Assembly: GCF_963665245.1 (NCBI RefSeq)
Contig: NZ_OY762267.1
Location: forward strand, 1,736,001 to 1,800,000
Reading direction: 5' to 3'
DNA: 64,000 nucleotides
Origin: an uncultured Paludibaculum sp.
GTDB lineage: Bacteria > Acidobacteriota > Terriglobia > Bryobacterales > Bryobacteraceae
Shown here: positions 1 through 9,074 of the stretch, in pieces
Layout: every line of letters starts with the position of its first letter
How positions within the stretch are numbered: the first letter of the stretch is position 1
Made by a program: the position numbers and the translations under genes
The notes under the pieces: model-generated
The model's input: the letters and a program-made list of their open reading frames with translations, nothing else
Databases searched by the model: none
What the model was told of the DNA's origin: nothing

Positions 1-1004
1 CGCATTTCCTGCTCCGGATAGGAGTTTGTGAGAGGATTGGGCGTGTTCTCCCTGTAGTTCTCAAAGCTGCCCAGGTAAAAGAGCTTGGTCTTCGACTGCT
101 TGGTGAGTAGCTTGGGGATGTAGACAGGGCCTTCCAGTTGGAAACCGTACTGGTCCAGCAGGTGGTCGGCGCGCTTTGCGCCAACGGCGTTCCCCTGGAA
201 TGTATTGGCGTCCAGCCATTTCCGGCGCAGGAACTCCCACCCCGTCGCATGGAAGTCGTTGCCGCCCGACTTGAGGACGACGTTAAACACCCCGCCGCCC
301 GTGTGACCGTACTGCGCGTCGTAGGAGTTCATCTGGACGTTGAATTCCTGTACCGCGTCCACGATCGGTACGTAGGCGATATTGTTGTTGCCGGCCTGGC
401 CGTTGTTCGGCGCGCCGTCCATCATGAATTCGTTGTTCGACTGGCGGCCACCGTTGACCGACCATTCAGCGATGGCACCGTTATCAAACGGACGCTGCCA
501 GATGGCCGCGCCGCGGAACGTCACGCCCGGCATCATCGTACCGAGCATGAACGGATTGCGTGCGTTCAACGGAAGTTCGGAAACCTGTTGCGTGTTCACA
601 ATGCCGCTGCGCGACGCCGTCTGCGTTTCCAGCAGCGCGGCTTCCCCCGTCACATTGATTGACTCCGTGACGGCGCCCACCTCGAGAGAGATCTCGAGGC
701 CGGCAATCTGGCCAACCTGGAGAGTGAGGCGTTCGCGGTTGTACTGCTTGAAGCCCGCGGCCGTGACCGTGACATTGTAGTCGCCGGGCCGCAGCAGCGG
801 AATCGTGTACGTGCCCGACGAATCTGTCGTAGCAATGTTGGTTTCGTTCGTGCTGAGGTTGGTTGCCTGGACTTTGGCTTTGGGTACCGCGCCGCCGCTG
901 GCATCCAAAACGTGCCCGGAAATGGTCGCCCGGAACTCCTGCGCCCACATCGCGCAGGCAACCACCTGGAGGCACACAACCAGCTTGCAGATGTAGTGTC
1001 TCAA
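1..1004 (-). CDS. TonB-dependent receptor, Oar-like, N-terminal part (runs off left edge)
   Basis: About 334 residues of an outer-membrane receptor are visible; the rest lies outside the window. A short hydrophobic leader (residues 1-21, ending near CAMWAQ) precedes a carboxypeptidase-regulatory-like beta-sandwich (about 25-110, starting at ISGHVLDASGGAVP). A plug region follows with ELPLNARNPF, VNGGRQSNNEFMMDG and YDAQYGHTGGGVFNVVLKSG, the signature of the Oar/CarboxypepD_reg receptor family of Acidobacteria. The start is TTG at 1004: the frame is open from there, and AGGGGG lies six bases upstream as a ribosome binding site. Such receptors import large ligands using TonB energy; the substrate cannot be told from this part. 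Confidence 0.9.
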   Translation of the reverse strand, partial: MRHYICKLVVCLQVVACAMWAQEFRATISGHVLDASGGAVPKAKVQATNLSTNETNIATTDSSGTYTIPLLRPGDYNVTVTAAGFKQYNRERLTLQVGQIAGLEISLEVGAVTESINVTGEAALLETQTASRSGIVNTQQVSELPLNARNPFMLGTMMPGVTFRGAAIWQRPFDNGAIAEWSVNGGRQSNNEFMMDGAPNNGQAGNNNIAYVPIVDAVQEFNVQMNSYDAQYGHTGGGVFNVVLKSGGNDFHATGWEFLRRKWLDANTFQGNAVGAKRADHLLDQYGFQLEGPVYIPKLLTKQSKTKLFYLGSFENYRENTPNPLTNSYPEQEM

Positions 1005-1183
1005 TTTGGACCCCCTGTAATCTTCGTGGACGGAGCCGGCGGACAGGGCCGGTAGTCCTGGGACAGCATCCTATCACAGGGTAGGATCTATCGATAGCAC
1101 CTTTTGATGAATACTTGTTAATTTTGTCAAGTTAAAACAAATCAGATACTTAGCACGGTGCAAGTGCTTGCATTGGCTGGCTA

Positions 1184-1918
1184 TTACTGCTCCGGAAGCC
1201 CGATTGCAACCGCTGCCATCTCTTCGCTTTCGGCCTCGGAAGCCCGGCCCAGACGGCGGTACACCTTGGCCAAAAGCAGACGGGTGGCGGACTTGCGCGG
1301 GTTCAATCGGACGGCCCGCTGAAGGGCTGCGACGGCCTCTCCCAATTGCCCGGTCTGGAAGAGCGCCAGCCCTAGTTCATGGCCCGCCTCGGGCGACTCC
1401 GGCTGCTGGGCTGGCTTGAGCATCGCCACCGCTTCAACCGCCCGCCCCTGCCGGATCAGAAACTGCCCATACGCCAGGCGCGCCATCTGCTCCGCTCGAT
1501 CGTGCCGCGCGACGGCCGCCTGGAACCGTTTCTCGGCCGCCTCGTTCCGTCCCAATGCTTGCAGACACTGCCCGATGGCCGCGTCGGCCCGGCCCTTCAC
1601 GGCATCCGCCATCAGAGCCTTTTCCAAAGGTGCAAGGGCCTCCTCGTACCTGTCGATGCCGTACAGATTTCGCCCGTAGTAGTAGCAGGTGTCCAGCAGC
1701 TTGGGATCCAGTGTGCACGCCTGGCGGAAGGGCTCAATGGAGTCGCGCAGCTCGTTTAACGAGGCGTAGGCCACGCCCAGCGCCTTCCAATACTGCGCGT
1801 TCTTCGGCGCTAGCCGCGAAGACTCTTTCAGGAAGGGAACAGCCTCGGCCGCGCGGCCCTGTTCCAGCAAGGTGACACCTTGCCGGTAGGCGTCTTCCGC
1901 GGGCGTCACGGCGAGCAA
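1184..1918 (-). CDS. TPR-repeat protein, probably exported
   Basis: The 244-residue product is almost entirely tetratricopeptide repeats (YRQGVTLLEQGRAAEAVPFL, YWKALGVAYASLNELRDSI, YYYGRNLYGIDRYEEALAPL and others), a protein-interaction scaffold. It lies 34 bases after the second MacB-like permease and may be the last gene of that operon. The start is uncertain. TTG at 1918 is the only standard start codon in the frame, yet the frame stays open upstream and encodes a signal-peptide-like stretch (LEALTLVLSVLLLAVTPA). Translation may therefore begin at CTG 1942 or be coupled to the upstream stop. No function beyond scaffolding can be assigned. Confidence 0.8.
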   Translation of the reverse strand: MLAVTPAEDAYRQGVTLLEQGRAAEAVPFLKESSRLAPKNAQYWKALGVAYASLNELRDSIEPFRQACTLDPKLLDTCYYYGRNLYGIDRYEEALAPLEKALMADAVKGRADAAIGQCLQALGRNEAAEKRFQAAVARHDRAEQMARLAYGQFLIRQGRAVEAVAMLKPAQQPESPEAGHELGLALFQTGQLGEAVAALQRAVRLNPRKSATRLLLAKVYRRLGRASEAESEEMAAVAIGLPEQ

Positions 1919-1952
1919 CAGTACTGAGAGGACTAGAGTCAGAGCTTCGAGT

Positions 1953-3206
1953 TTACTCCGTCCGCAGCGCGTCGGACGGATCCATGCGGGAGGCCCGGAC
2001 GGCCGGAATCAGTCCGCTGGCGATCCCCACCAACATGAGAACCGTAAACGACACGGCCAGCGTCATCGGACGGATAGCCAGAACCAGGTCGCCCTTGCCG
2101 GTCTTGTCCTCGAACAGGGCCCCAAGCATTGGGATGGGTGGCATGATCCAGACGACGGCATAGGACAGCAGCACGCCGAAGATGCCCCCGCCGATGGTCA
2201 ACACCAGCGCCTCCGCCAGGAACTGCAGCGCGATGTGGGTTCGTTTCGCACCCAGCGCCCGGCGCAGGCCGATCTCCCGGGTCCGCTCGTTTACCGAGAC
2301 CAGCAGGATGTTCATCAAGCCGATGCCACCGATCGTCAAGGTGAGAAACCCGATGAACACCAGCAGCACCTGCAACCCGATGGTGAGACCGTCGATGATT
2401 GGCCTCAGATTAGACGTCCCAAATCCGGTGATGGCCCGCTTGTCGCCGGCGTTGAAGCCTTGCCGCTTCGCGATAGCCGCCCGGAACTGATCCGTGGCCT
2501 TGTCCTCGAACATGGGCGCGATCGGCTGGATCACGGCGTCGCTCACATACCGCGTATTCCACAAGTCGCCGGCGGTCGAATAGGGGATGAACGCGGAGCG
2601 GTCGTCCGGGCCATAGTAGTTCCCAAACTGCATCTTCTTGTCCATCACCCCAATCACGGTGAACCGCACACCCTGCACCGTGACGGTCTCGCCAATCGGC
2701 GGCCGGCCCGCAAACAGCTTGCCGCGCACCCAATCACCCAGGAAGATCACACGCCGCCGCTCCCCGAAGTCGTCCTTGCTGATCCAGCGCCCGTCCAGCG
2801 CGACTTCGCTGCGGATTTCGCCAAATTCCGGGCAGACACCGCGCACCGGGATGGTCTGCACCCGGTCCTGGTAGGTCACAGGCACTCGCTTGATGGTCTC
2901 CGGACAGATCATTCTGATCAGCGGCGACTCGATCTGGGCAGCTTGCAGATCGGCAAGCTCAAATCGGATCCGCTTCCCCGCCCGCTCGCCGCCCGCATTC
3001 TCGCTCGTCTGCCCGGGAAACATCACCATGGCCGACTTCGAGAAATTCTGAAACGTGCGGACCATCACTTCACGGAAGCCGGAACCATAGGAGAGCAGCA
3101 AGGTGACAGCGGCTATGCCCCACACGATGCCGAGCATGGTGAGGAAGCTGCGCGTCGGATTGCGGCGCAGCGCATCCCAGGCCTGCAGCAGGATCTCTTT
3201 CAGCAT
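1953..3206 (-). CDS. MacB-like ABC transporter permease (second of pair)
   Basis: The 417-residue membrane protein has the MacB/FtsX layout: one N-terminal helix (RSFLTMLGIVWGIAAVTLLL), a periplasmic MacB_PCD domain (about 45-260), then three C-terminal helices. The FtsX signature is GIGLMNILLVSVNERTREIG followed by LRRALGAKR. These proteins do not form a classical channel. They transmit ATPase motion to a periplasmic adaptor to export small molecules, peptides or lipoproteins. Unlike E. coli MacB, no nucleotide-binding domain is fused here. The gene starts three bases after its paralogue ends, with GGAGG and AGAGG just upstream. The two permeases are probably a heterodimer. Confidence 0.93.
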   Translation of the reverse strand: MLKEILLQAWDALRRNPTRSFLTMLGIVWGIAAVTLLLSYGSGFREVMVRTFQNFSKSAMVMFPGQTSENAGGERAGKRIRFELADLQAAQIESPLIRMICPETIKRVPVTYQDRVQTIPVRGVCPEFGEIRSEVALDGRWISKDDFGERRRVIFLGDWVRGKLFAGRPPIGETVTVQGVRFTVIGVMDKKMQFGNYYGPDDRSAFIPYSTAGDLWNTRYVSDAVIQPIAPMFEDKATDQFRAAIAKRQGFNAGDKRAITGFGTSNLRPIIDGLTIGLQVLLVFIGFLTLTIGGIGLMNILLVSVNERTREIGLRRALGAKRTHIALQFLAEALVLTIGGGIFGVLLSYAVVWIMPPIPMLGALFEDKTGKGDLVLAIRPMTLAVSFTVLMLVGIASGLIPAVRASRMDPSDALRTE

Positions 3207-3209
3207 CCT

Positions 3210-4469
3210 CTAGCCTCCAGCCTCGAACCGCAGCGCTTCAATGGGATCCACGCTGGCCGCCTTGGTCGCGGGATACAGCGCCGAGAGGAAAGCCACCAGG
3301 CCCAGCAGGGCGACACACGCGGCGCCCACCTGCCAAGTCGCCCAGAGGCCGGCAAAGTACGGCGGCATCTTCAGTTTGTTCACGAAGTGGCAAACCATAT
3401 GCGCGAAGCCCAGGCCCAGACCGCCGCTCAGAAACACGATAAAGAACGTTTCCAGGAAGAACATCGTCAGAATCTCGCGCCGCGTCGCGCCCACCGCCTT
3501 ACGCAGGCCGATCTCGCGGGTTCGTTCCCGCACCGACACCAGCATCACGTTCATCGTTCCGATGCCGCCCAGCAGCAGGGTCACCACGCCCATCGCGCCG
3601 AGGAAGTACTTCATCCCATCCGCCATCGTTTCGAAGGCGCGCGACTGCTCCACAGTGTCCCAGATGCTGGCGGCGTCCTTGTCGGCGGGGTCGAAGTGGT
3701 GGATCCGAGCCAGCCCGCGGCGCACCTCATCGACGCACGCTTCGTGTACATCCAGCGACTGAGCCTTGACAATCATCTGGTCCATGGTGCCCGGAGGATA
3801 GGGCGGCGGCTGCGGCAGATCGCGCACCATGGCGCCATAGGGGATGAAGACCTTGTTGATATCCCGGCCGTCGTAGCTGGAGTCCTGCTCCTTCGTCTTC
3901 ATCACTCCGATCACCTGGTAAGGGATCCCATTGATCGTCAACACCTGCCCCAAAGCCTGGCGGCCTCGAAAGAGCTGCTTCCGTACGTCGCTACCGATGA
4001 ACGCGACGCGCCGGCCCTCCCTGTCATCCTCCCAGGAGAAAAATCGCCCTTCGTCGACAGCCAGGGCCCGCAGGCGCTGGTACGGCGGCTGCGACCCGCT
4101 GATCAACAGAAGCGCTGAGTTGTAGTCGCTGCGGACGGACACGTTGCCGCGCGTCAGCTCAGGAATCACGAATTCACAGGACGGCGTCTGCGGCGCCAGC
4201 AGCGTGTGGTCGTAGATCGTCCACATCACCCGCCGCCCGGCCCGCTCTCCGCCGGCCTGCAACGACGTACGGCCGCCAAAGACGATGATGATGTCTTCTC
4301 CGAACTGAGACGCCACTTGCCGCTGACCTTCCCGCAGCCCGTCACCGGCGGCGGTCATCAGCGTGATTGACACAACACCCCACAGGAGGCCGAACATCGT
4401 GAGACCGGCCCGGAGCTTGTGTGCCAACAACGTCTGAACCGTGTCCCAAATGAGATCGCGGAACGTCAT
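3210..4469 (-). CDS. MacB-like ABC transporter permease (first of pair)
   Basis: The 419-residue paralogue of the next gene shares its architecture: N-terminal helix (LRAGLTMFGLLWGVVSITLM), periplasmic domain (about 45-265), and three C-terminal helices around GIGTMNVMLVSVRERTREIG and LRKAVGATRREI. It begins three bases after the stop of the membrane-fusion gene, so the two are translationally linked. Adaptor plus permease pair fits a tripartite efflux or lipoprotein-export system spanning the envelope. The ATPase partner is not encoded next to it. Substrate unknown. Confidence 0.93.
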   Translation of the reverse strand: MTFRDLIWDTVQTLLAHKLRAGLTMFGLLWGVVSITLMTAAGDGLREGQRQVASQFGEDIIIVFGGRTSLQAGGERAGRRVMWTIYDHTLLAPQTPSCEFVIPELTRGNVSVRSDYNSALLLISGSQPPYQRLRALAVDEGRFFSWEDDREGRRVAFIGSDVRKQLFRGRQALGQVLTINGIPYQVIGVMKTKEQDSSYDGRDINKVFIPYGAMVRDLPQPPPYPPGTMDQMIVKAQSLDVHEACVDEVRRGLARIHHFDPADKDAASIWDTVEQSRAFETMADGMKYFLGAMGVVTLLLGGIGTMNVMLVSVRERTREIGLRKAVGATRREILTMFFLETFFIVFLSGGLGLGFAHMVCHFVNKLKMPPYFAGLWATWQVGAACVALLGLVAFLSALYPATKAASVDPIEALRFEAGG

Positions 4470-4472
4470 TCG

Positions 4473-5681
4473 CTACTGCAGGATGACTTTCTGGCCTTGT
4501 GTCAGGCCGGAGATCAGCTCGGTCTTCACACCGTTGGAGATGCCCAGTTTGACCGGCATCTTCTTACGTCCCTTTTCGGCCGTGACGTCGGGCACTTCCA
4601 CTGACGCGTTGCGGTCCTTGTCGTACAGCACAGCCGCTTCGGGAACCAGCAGGACGTTGGGTTTCTCTTCCAGAATGATCTCGGCGTTGGCGCTCATCGC
4701 CGCCTTCAACTGGTTGCCGGGATTGTGGATGGAGACCTGCACCTCGAAAGTCGTGACGTTTTCCTTCTCCACGCCCAGCGGCGCGATCTTGTAGACCTTG
4801 CCGTCGAACTTCTTGTCACGGAAGCTCTCCACGACAATGCGTGCCGGCTGGTTCATGTAGACCTTGCCGATGTCCGCCTGGTCCACCTTGCCGCGCACGA
4901 AGACGTCGCTGACGTCACCCAAGGTGAACAACAGCGTGGCCTGCGAACCCAACACGACAATCGAACTGACGGCGTTGCCTACTTCCACATTGCGCGACAG
5001 CACCAATCCGTCAATGGGGCTGGTGATGGTGGAATTACGCAGATCTTCACTGGCTCGCTCCAGCACGGCGGTGGCCTGGGCCACCTGGGCCTTGGCTCTG
5101 GCGATTTCCGCACGGCTCACAGCCAGTGTCCGGAATGCGGAACTCTGCTTGTTCAAGGCCATCTGATAGAGCTTCTCGGCGTCTTCCACTACGTTCTTGG
5201 CGATCAGCCCTTCCCGGTTCAACTGACGGGCGCGATCCATGCCCGCCTTCGTGAACGGTACATCCGGGCCTTCGGCCTCAACCTTGTTCCGCTCCAATGA
5301 GGCCAGCGCCGCCTCCTCGGCAGCCTGCGCGGCCTGCAGATTGGCCTTGGACTCCCGCACCTGCGCTTCCAGCAGCTCTTTGTCCAGCTCGGCTAAAACC
5401 TGCCCCTGACGCACATTCTCACCGTAATCGACGTAGAGTTTCTTGACGATGCCGCTGGCCTTCGACTTCACCTCCACCGTGGAGCGAGGCTCGATCTTGC
5501 CGGTGGCCACCACACTGCGGGCAATGTTGCCGCGATCGACATTGGCGATCTTGGATGGGTCGATCTTGTTGTCCGGCTTCAAGGCCGCCCGGACACCCAC
5601 GCCCGCTCCGGCCAGAACCAATACGATGACAAACGCCCAGATCCAGCGGCGCTTCGACGACTTCTTCCCATTGCCTGCCAT
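4473..5681 (-). CDS. HlyD/RND-type membrane fusion (periplasmic adaptor) protein
   Basis: The 402-residue protein has one N-terminal membrane anchor (WIWAFVIVLVLAGAGVGVRAA), then a split biotinyl-lipoyl domain (VEVKSKASGIVKKLYVDYGE and later STITSPIDGLVLSRNVEVGN). A long alpha-helical hairpin runs between the lipoyl halves (about 100-210, rich in Ala, Glu, Lys and Arg), followed by beta-barrel and membrane-proximal domains. This is the MacA-type adaptor that joins inner-membrane permeases to an outer-membrane channel. It is the first gene of the operon and starts at ATG 5681, with GGGAG about seven bases upstream. The two MacB-like permeases follow. Confidence 0.93.
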   Translation of the reverse strand: MAGNGKKSSKRRWIWAFVIVLVLAGAGVGVRAALKPDNKIDPSKIANVDRGNIARSVVATGKIEPRSTVEVKSKASGIVKKLYVDYGENVRQGQVLAELDKELLEAQVRESKANLQAAQAAEEAALASLERNKVEAEGPDVPFTKAGMDRARQLNREGLIAKNVVEDAEKLYQMALNKQSSAFRTLAVSRAEIARAKAQVAQATAVLERASEDLRNSTITSPIDGLVLSRNVEVGNAVSSIVVLGSQATLLFTLGDVSDVFVRGKVDQADIGKVYMNQPARIVVESFRDKKFDGKVYKIAPLGVEKENVTTFEVQVSIHNPGNQLKAAMSANAEIILEEKPNVLLVPEAAVLYDKDRNASVEVPDVTAEKGRKKMPVKLGISNGVKTELISGLTQGQKVILQ

Positions 5682-5874
5682 GATGACTGCTCCCTGCGGT
5701 TTTGGTGAAACGCCCCTGTCCCGGGCGTATCGTTCAAATGATCCAGACGATTGAATAGGGGCAAATGTTCCGGAAAATCAGCAATGAGCAATCTGACCTC
5801 ATAAGGCGGGAATGCCATGCGGCGCAACCGTCCGCAAACCGATACACTGCATAGAGCCTAGCCGAGGACCTACC

Positions 5875-7050
5875 ATGAGTACCGCGCCAACCATCACTCC
5901 AGTCGGCAACACGCGATTGACGGCGCTGGACACGTTGCGTGGTCTGATCATGGTCCTGATGGCTCTGGATCATGCCAGCTTCTTCATTGCCCGCGTCCAT
6001 CCCTTTGAATACTGGAACATGGGTCCACCGCACTACGCGGACACAGGCTGGTTTCTCACCCGCTGGATCACTCACCTTTGCGCACCCGGCTTCTTCTTCC
6101 TGATGGGCACCGGCCTCGTCTACTTTCGTGCCTCCAGGCTCGATGCCGGCTGGACGGAGGCTCGCATCACCCGCCAACTGATGGGACGCGGAGCCCTGCT
6201 GGTCGTCGTCAGCTACCTCTTCGAGATGGCGGTTTGGCTGATGCCCGACCGCTTTAGTTCCTCCGGCCTCTCCATGAACCCCATGACCGGAGGGCACGTG
6301 CCGATTCTGGTGCTCACCGTGTTGGTAACGCTGGGCTTAACGATGGCGCTGTGCGCGCCTCTGCTGCGGCTAAGCCGCCGGTCGTGGCTCGCCATGGCTT
6401 TTATCGCGATCATGGCGCCCAACTTCCTCGTGCCCACGCTGCGCGGCCACGACGAAGCAGCCGGGGCCCTCATGCACGCGTTCGTTGTTCCGGGCTTCAG
6501 CGGACCGGTCGCCTCGATGTACCCCATCCTTCCGTGGTTCGGGATCTGCGCCCTCGGCGTGGGCTTCGCGCAGTTGCTTAGAAACGACTCTCAGCGCGCC
6601 ATGCGTGCCATGTTGCCCATGGGGTTGGCCTACCTGGTCGGCTTCGTCGGCATCCGCTACGGCGGGGGCTTCGGGAATCTGATGCGACCCGAAGGCGGTG
6701 GCCTCCAATCGTTCCTCACGGTCATCAAGTATCCGCCCAGCCTGGCATTCTGCCTGCTGACGCTGGGTATCAACCTCTCTCTGCTCTCGTTGATCCACCG
6801 TGCTGGGGCCTGGCTCGATCCCTTGCGCCGCCTGCTCTCGGTCTACGGCCAGGCGCCGCTATTCTTCTATCTGGCGCACCTCTGGCTCTTCTGTGCGATC
6901 CGTCTGGCGGTCTTCCGGGAGTCGGCGCCCGATCGTTGGGTCCTCTATGCGGTCTGGACCGCCGGTCTCGTCGTTCTCTACCCCGCCTGCGCATGGTTCC
7001 GGCGGCTGAAGACAGCCCGTCCGCCAGAGTCGTTTCTGCGCCTGTTCTGA
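5875..7050 (+). CDS. DUF1624 / heparan-alpha-glucosaminide acetyltransferase-like membrane protein
   Basis: This 391-residue multi-pass inner-membrane protein has about ten hydrophobic segments. Its opening motif LTALDTLRGLIMVLMALDH is typical of DUF1624 and the HGSNAT catalytic family, relatives of membrane acyltransferases that move acetyl groups across the membrane onto sugars. The family's Arg-Gly and Asp-His pair (DTLRG, ALDHA) is present. The frame is open further upstream, but ATG 5875 is chosen because GAGGA lies just before it and the conserved region starts soon after. It is convergent with the next gene, two bases apart. The acceptor is unknown. Confidence 0.85.
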   Translation: MSTAPTITPVGNTRLTALDTLRGLIMVLMALDHASFFIARVHPFEYWNMGPPHYADTGWFLTRWITHLCAPGFFFLMGTGLVYFRASRLDAGWTEARITRQLMGRGALLVVVSYLFEMAVWLMPDRFSSSGLSMNPMTGGHVPILVLTVLVTLGLTMALCAPLLRLSRRSWLAMAFIAIMAPNFLVPTLRGHDEAAGALMHAFVVPGFSGPVASMYPILPWFGICALGVGFAQLLRNDSQRAMRAMLPMGLAYLVGFVGIRYGGGFGNLMRPEGGGLQSFLTVIKYPPSLAFCLLTLGINLSLLSLIHRAGAWLDPLRRLLSVYGQAPLFFYLAHLWLFCAIRLAVFRESAPDRWVLYAVWTAGLVVLYPACAWFRRLKTARPPESFLRLF

Positions 7051-7051
7051 G

Positions 7052-7837
7052 CTAGTCGTACTTCAGTTCACTTCCGAACACGCTGTGCGGGATGCCAAAG
7101 ACCACCAGCGTGACAATCGCCGCGCCGAGCGCCCAGCGGCCGGCCTCCTGGTTTCGTCGCGTCTTCAGCCATGCGATCACCCAGGCCAGCCACGCCACCG
7201 CCGTCTTGTTGTCCGTCAGATCCGTACCGAACGGCCACCCGGTCCAATACGCCCCAAAGGCGTATTTCTGTACCACCGGGCCCAGAATCAACCCACCGAC
7301 GGTGAGCAGACCAATCGTCGCAACAATGAGGGTTGCGTACTTGGGCTCCGGCCGGAAGAACTCCAGCCCGGCGCGTGTCGATAGCAGCATTCCCACGAAC
7401 ATACAGAAGATATGGACCATCAGAACAGGCTGCGGCACCTCGCCCTTGAACCGGATCACTACCGGTTGACCGTGCAGGGAAACACGCTCCAGACCCTGTT
7501 GCAGGATGACCCGGTACATCAGCTTGCCGGCCGGGGGTTGATGGGGCAGGTGCCCCACCAACTCGCCCGCTTGGCGCGTCAGCTTCGAGTAGGTCCAGGA
7601 ATCTTTTGTTTTGAACCGTTTCCAGCCAAGAGTGCCCTGCACGGCCACATCGGCCGCCGGCACTCGAATCTCCGCGTCCCCGTCTCCTTGCGAACGCGGC
7701 AGGCGGAAGGCAATCTCCGTTCCGGCCAGCGTCGCCTTACCTCGCACCGGATAGCTGGGACCTGTCATCCGTTGGTAGACGGCGGAGGCCACGGTGATAA
7801 GGAATGCGAGAATCCAGAGAGTGGGGGTACGGCGCAC
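7052..7837 (-). CDS. conserved membrane protein of unknown function
   Basis: The 261-residue protein has an N-terminal helix (TLWILAFLITVASAVYQRMTG), a soluble region (about 25-130) containing a predicted beta-rich domain (GKATLAGTEIAFRLPRSQGD), and three or four C-terminal helices (VLMVHIFCMFVGMLLSTRAG, ATIGLLTVGGLILGPVVQKY, TAVAWLAWVIAWL, ALGAAIVTLVVFGIPHSVFG). The stretch FGAYWTGWPFGTDLTDNKTA recalls cytochrome-associated membrane proteins, but no family is firmly recognised and no haem motif is present. It overlaps nothing and is transcribed toward the acyltransferase gene. Confidence 0.75.
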   Translation of the reverse strand: MRRTPTLWILAFLITVASAVYQRMTGPSYPVRGKATLAGTEIAFRLPRSQGDGDAEIRVPAADVAVQGTLGWKRFKTKDSWTYSKLTRQAGELVGHLPHQPPAGKLMYRVILQQGLERVSLHGQPVVIRFKGEVPQPVLMVHIFCMFVGMLLSTRAGLEFFRPEPKYATLIVATIGLLTVGGLILGPVVQKYAFGAYWTGWPFGTDLTDNKTAVAWLAWVIAWLKTRRNQEAGRWALGAAIVTLVVFGIPHSVFGSELKYD

Positions 7838-7858
7838 GGATCTATTATTTCAGACCAC

Positions 7859-8338
7859 TCAATCCGCTTTCAGGATCCGTGCAAAATCATCCTGGACCAG
7901 CCGCATGGTCATCCAGTCGTTCAGGTGTTTGGCGCCGAACTTGGCGTAGAAGTCCTGGGCCAGACGGTTCCAGTCGAGAACCACCCACTCCATCCGACCG
8001 CAGCCCCGGCGATCGGCCTCCGCCACCATCTCTCGAAACAAGCCGGCTCCGGCGCCCTTCCCCCGAAAGTCCGGTTTGACGAAGATGTCCTCCAGATACA
8101 GAGTGGGCAGCGCCAGGAAGCTGGAATAGGTCTCGAGCACCAGGGCATAGCCGGCGGGTTGTCCGTCCACAAAGGCCAGAAAAGCGTCCAGCCGGGGCTT
8201 GTCGCCGAAGATGTCCCGCACCAGGCGACCCTGCGCCTCGGGTGTGGGCGGGTCGAGCTTCTCGTAATCGGCCAGCGCCCGAATGAGATCGAGCAGAACA
8301 GGAGCCTCGGCAGCGTTTGCGCGGCGAACTTCCAACAT
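7859..8338 (-). CDS. GNAT acetyltransferase, spermidine/diamine N-acetyltransferase-like
   Basis: The 159-residue protein is a complete GNAT domain that transfers acetyl from acetyl-CoA to an amine. The acetyl-CoA P-loop motif is FRGKGAG, preceded by YLEDIFVKPD and followed by WVVLDWNRLAQDFYAKFGA. That combination is characteristic of the spermidine/spermine (SSAT/diamine) subgroup. Substrate assignment from sequence alone is weak, so a thialysine or other small amine remains possible. The gene is 21 bases upstream of the membrane-protein gene on the same strand. Confidence 0.88.
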   Translation of the reverse strand: MLEVRRANAAEAPVLLDLIRALADYEKLDPPTPEAQGRLVRDIFGDKPRLDAFLAFVDGQPAGYALVLETYSSFLALPTLYLEDIFVKPDFRGKGAGAGLFREMVAEADRRGCGRMEWVVLDWNRLAQDFYAKFGAKHLNDWMTMRLVQDDFARILKAD

Positions 8339-8580
8339 CCTATCCAGTCTATGTCAGCAGCTAAAGAATTTTTAACATCGGCTGCAACGAACGTCGACCG
8401 AACTGCACGATACGGTATCGGCTAGATGGGCGTTCGGGTCCGCAAAGGTCCGGCCAGATCAGATCGTGTCCACCTGGAGGAGGCGTGCACGACGACGATT
8501 TGGCCGGATGCGGTGTTCCGATCTCGCAAGCCGGAGGGGAGGCGCTGCGTGGCTACCGCCGCGCCTCCTGCGGTCACTCC

Positions 8581-9039
8581 TTACCTACCCTCAAGGCGCA
8601 GTTCGTAACAGGTGGCAGTGGGTGGGTTCCCCGCAGAGTAGGTCGGAATCTCCACAAACCCCAGCGACTTATACAGCGATTGCGCGGCCATCATCGAAGG
8701 CAGCGTATCCAGCCTCAGTGCCGGATACCCTCTCGCACGGGCTGCCTCAATCAATCCCTCGGTCAGCGCGCGGCCCGCCTTCAAGCCCCTGGCGGACGGC
8801 CGTACATACAGCCGCTTCATTTCCGCCGTACCGTCCGGCAGCGGCCGCATCGCCCCACAGCCCACCGGCGTCTCTGAGTCGAAAGCCAGGAGCACGAGCT
8901 CATAGAAGGTCTCCAGGCGCGCCAACTCCTCCTCAAAACCCACGACACAGACCGCGACGTCCGGCGTCTGGACGTATTCCCGGAACAGCTCGCGGGCCAA
9001 GGCAAAGTCCGCGGATGAGACGGCAGCTCGAAGGTCCAT
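8581..9039 (-). CDS. GNAT family N-acetyltransferase
   Basis: The 152-residue protein is a single GNAT domain. The beta-4 strand and acetyl-CoA loop read MKRLYVRPSARGLKAGRAL, followed by LRLDTLPSMMAAQSLYKSLG and the FVEIPTY segment common in this subgroup. It lies divergently from mazG with only 35 bases between starts, so the two may share a compact promoter region. Nothing indicates the acceptor substrate. Confidence 0.88.
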   Translation of the reverse strand: MDLRAAVSSADFALARELFREYVQTPDVAVCVVGFEEELARLETFYELVLLAFDSETPVGCGAMRPLPDGTAEMKRLYVRPSARGLKAGRALTEGLIEAARARGYPALRLDTLPSMMAAQSLYKSLGFVEIPTYSAGNPPTATCYELRLEGR

Positions 9040-9074
9040 ATTTACGTTATGTTACGCTGGAATTTCCCCTCGCA

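Noticed and set aside
2235..4118. Long plus-strand open frame (627 codons) opposite the two permease genes
   Set aside because: It is antisense to genes with strong domain evidence, has composition typical of a GC-rich reverse frame (many His, Arg, Pro, Gln), and no domain.
8339..8580. Possible structured RNA in the 242-base gap between two GNAT genes
   Set aside because: A GAGGCGC/GCGCCTC hairpin is present but without a poly-T tail or any pattern of a known RNA family.
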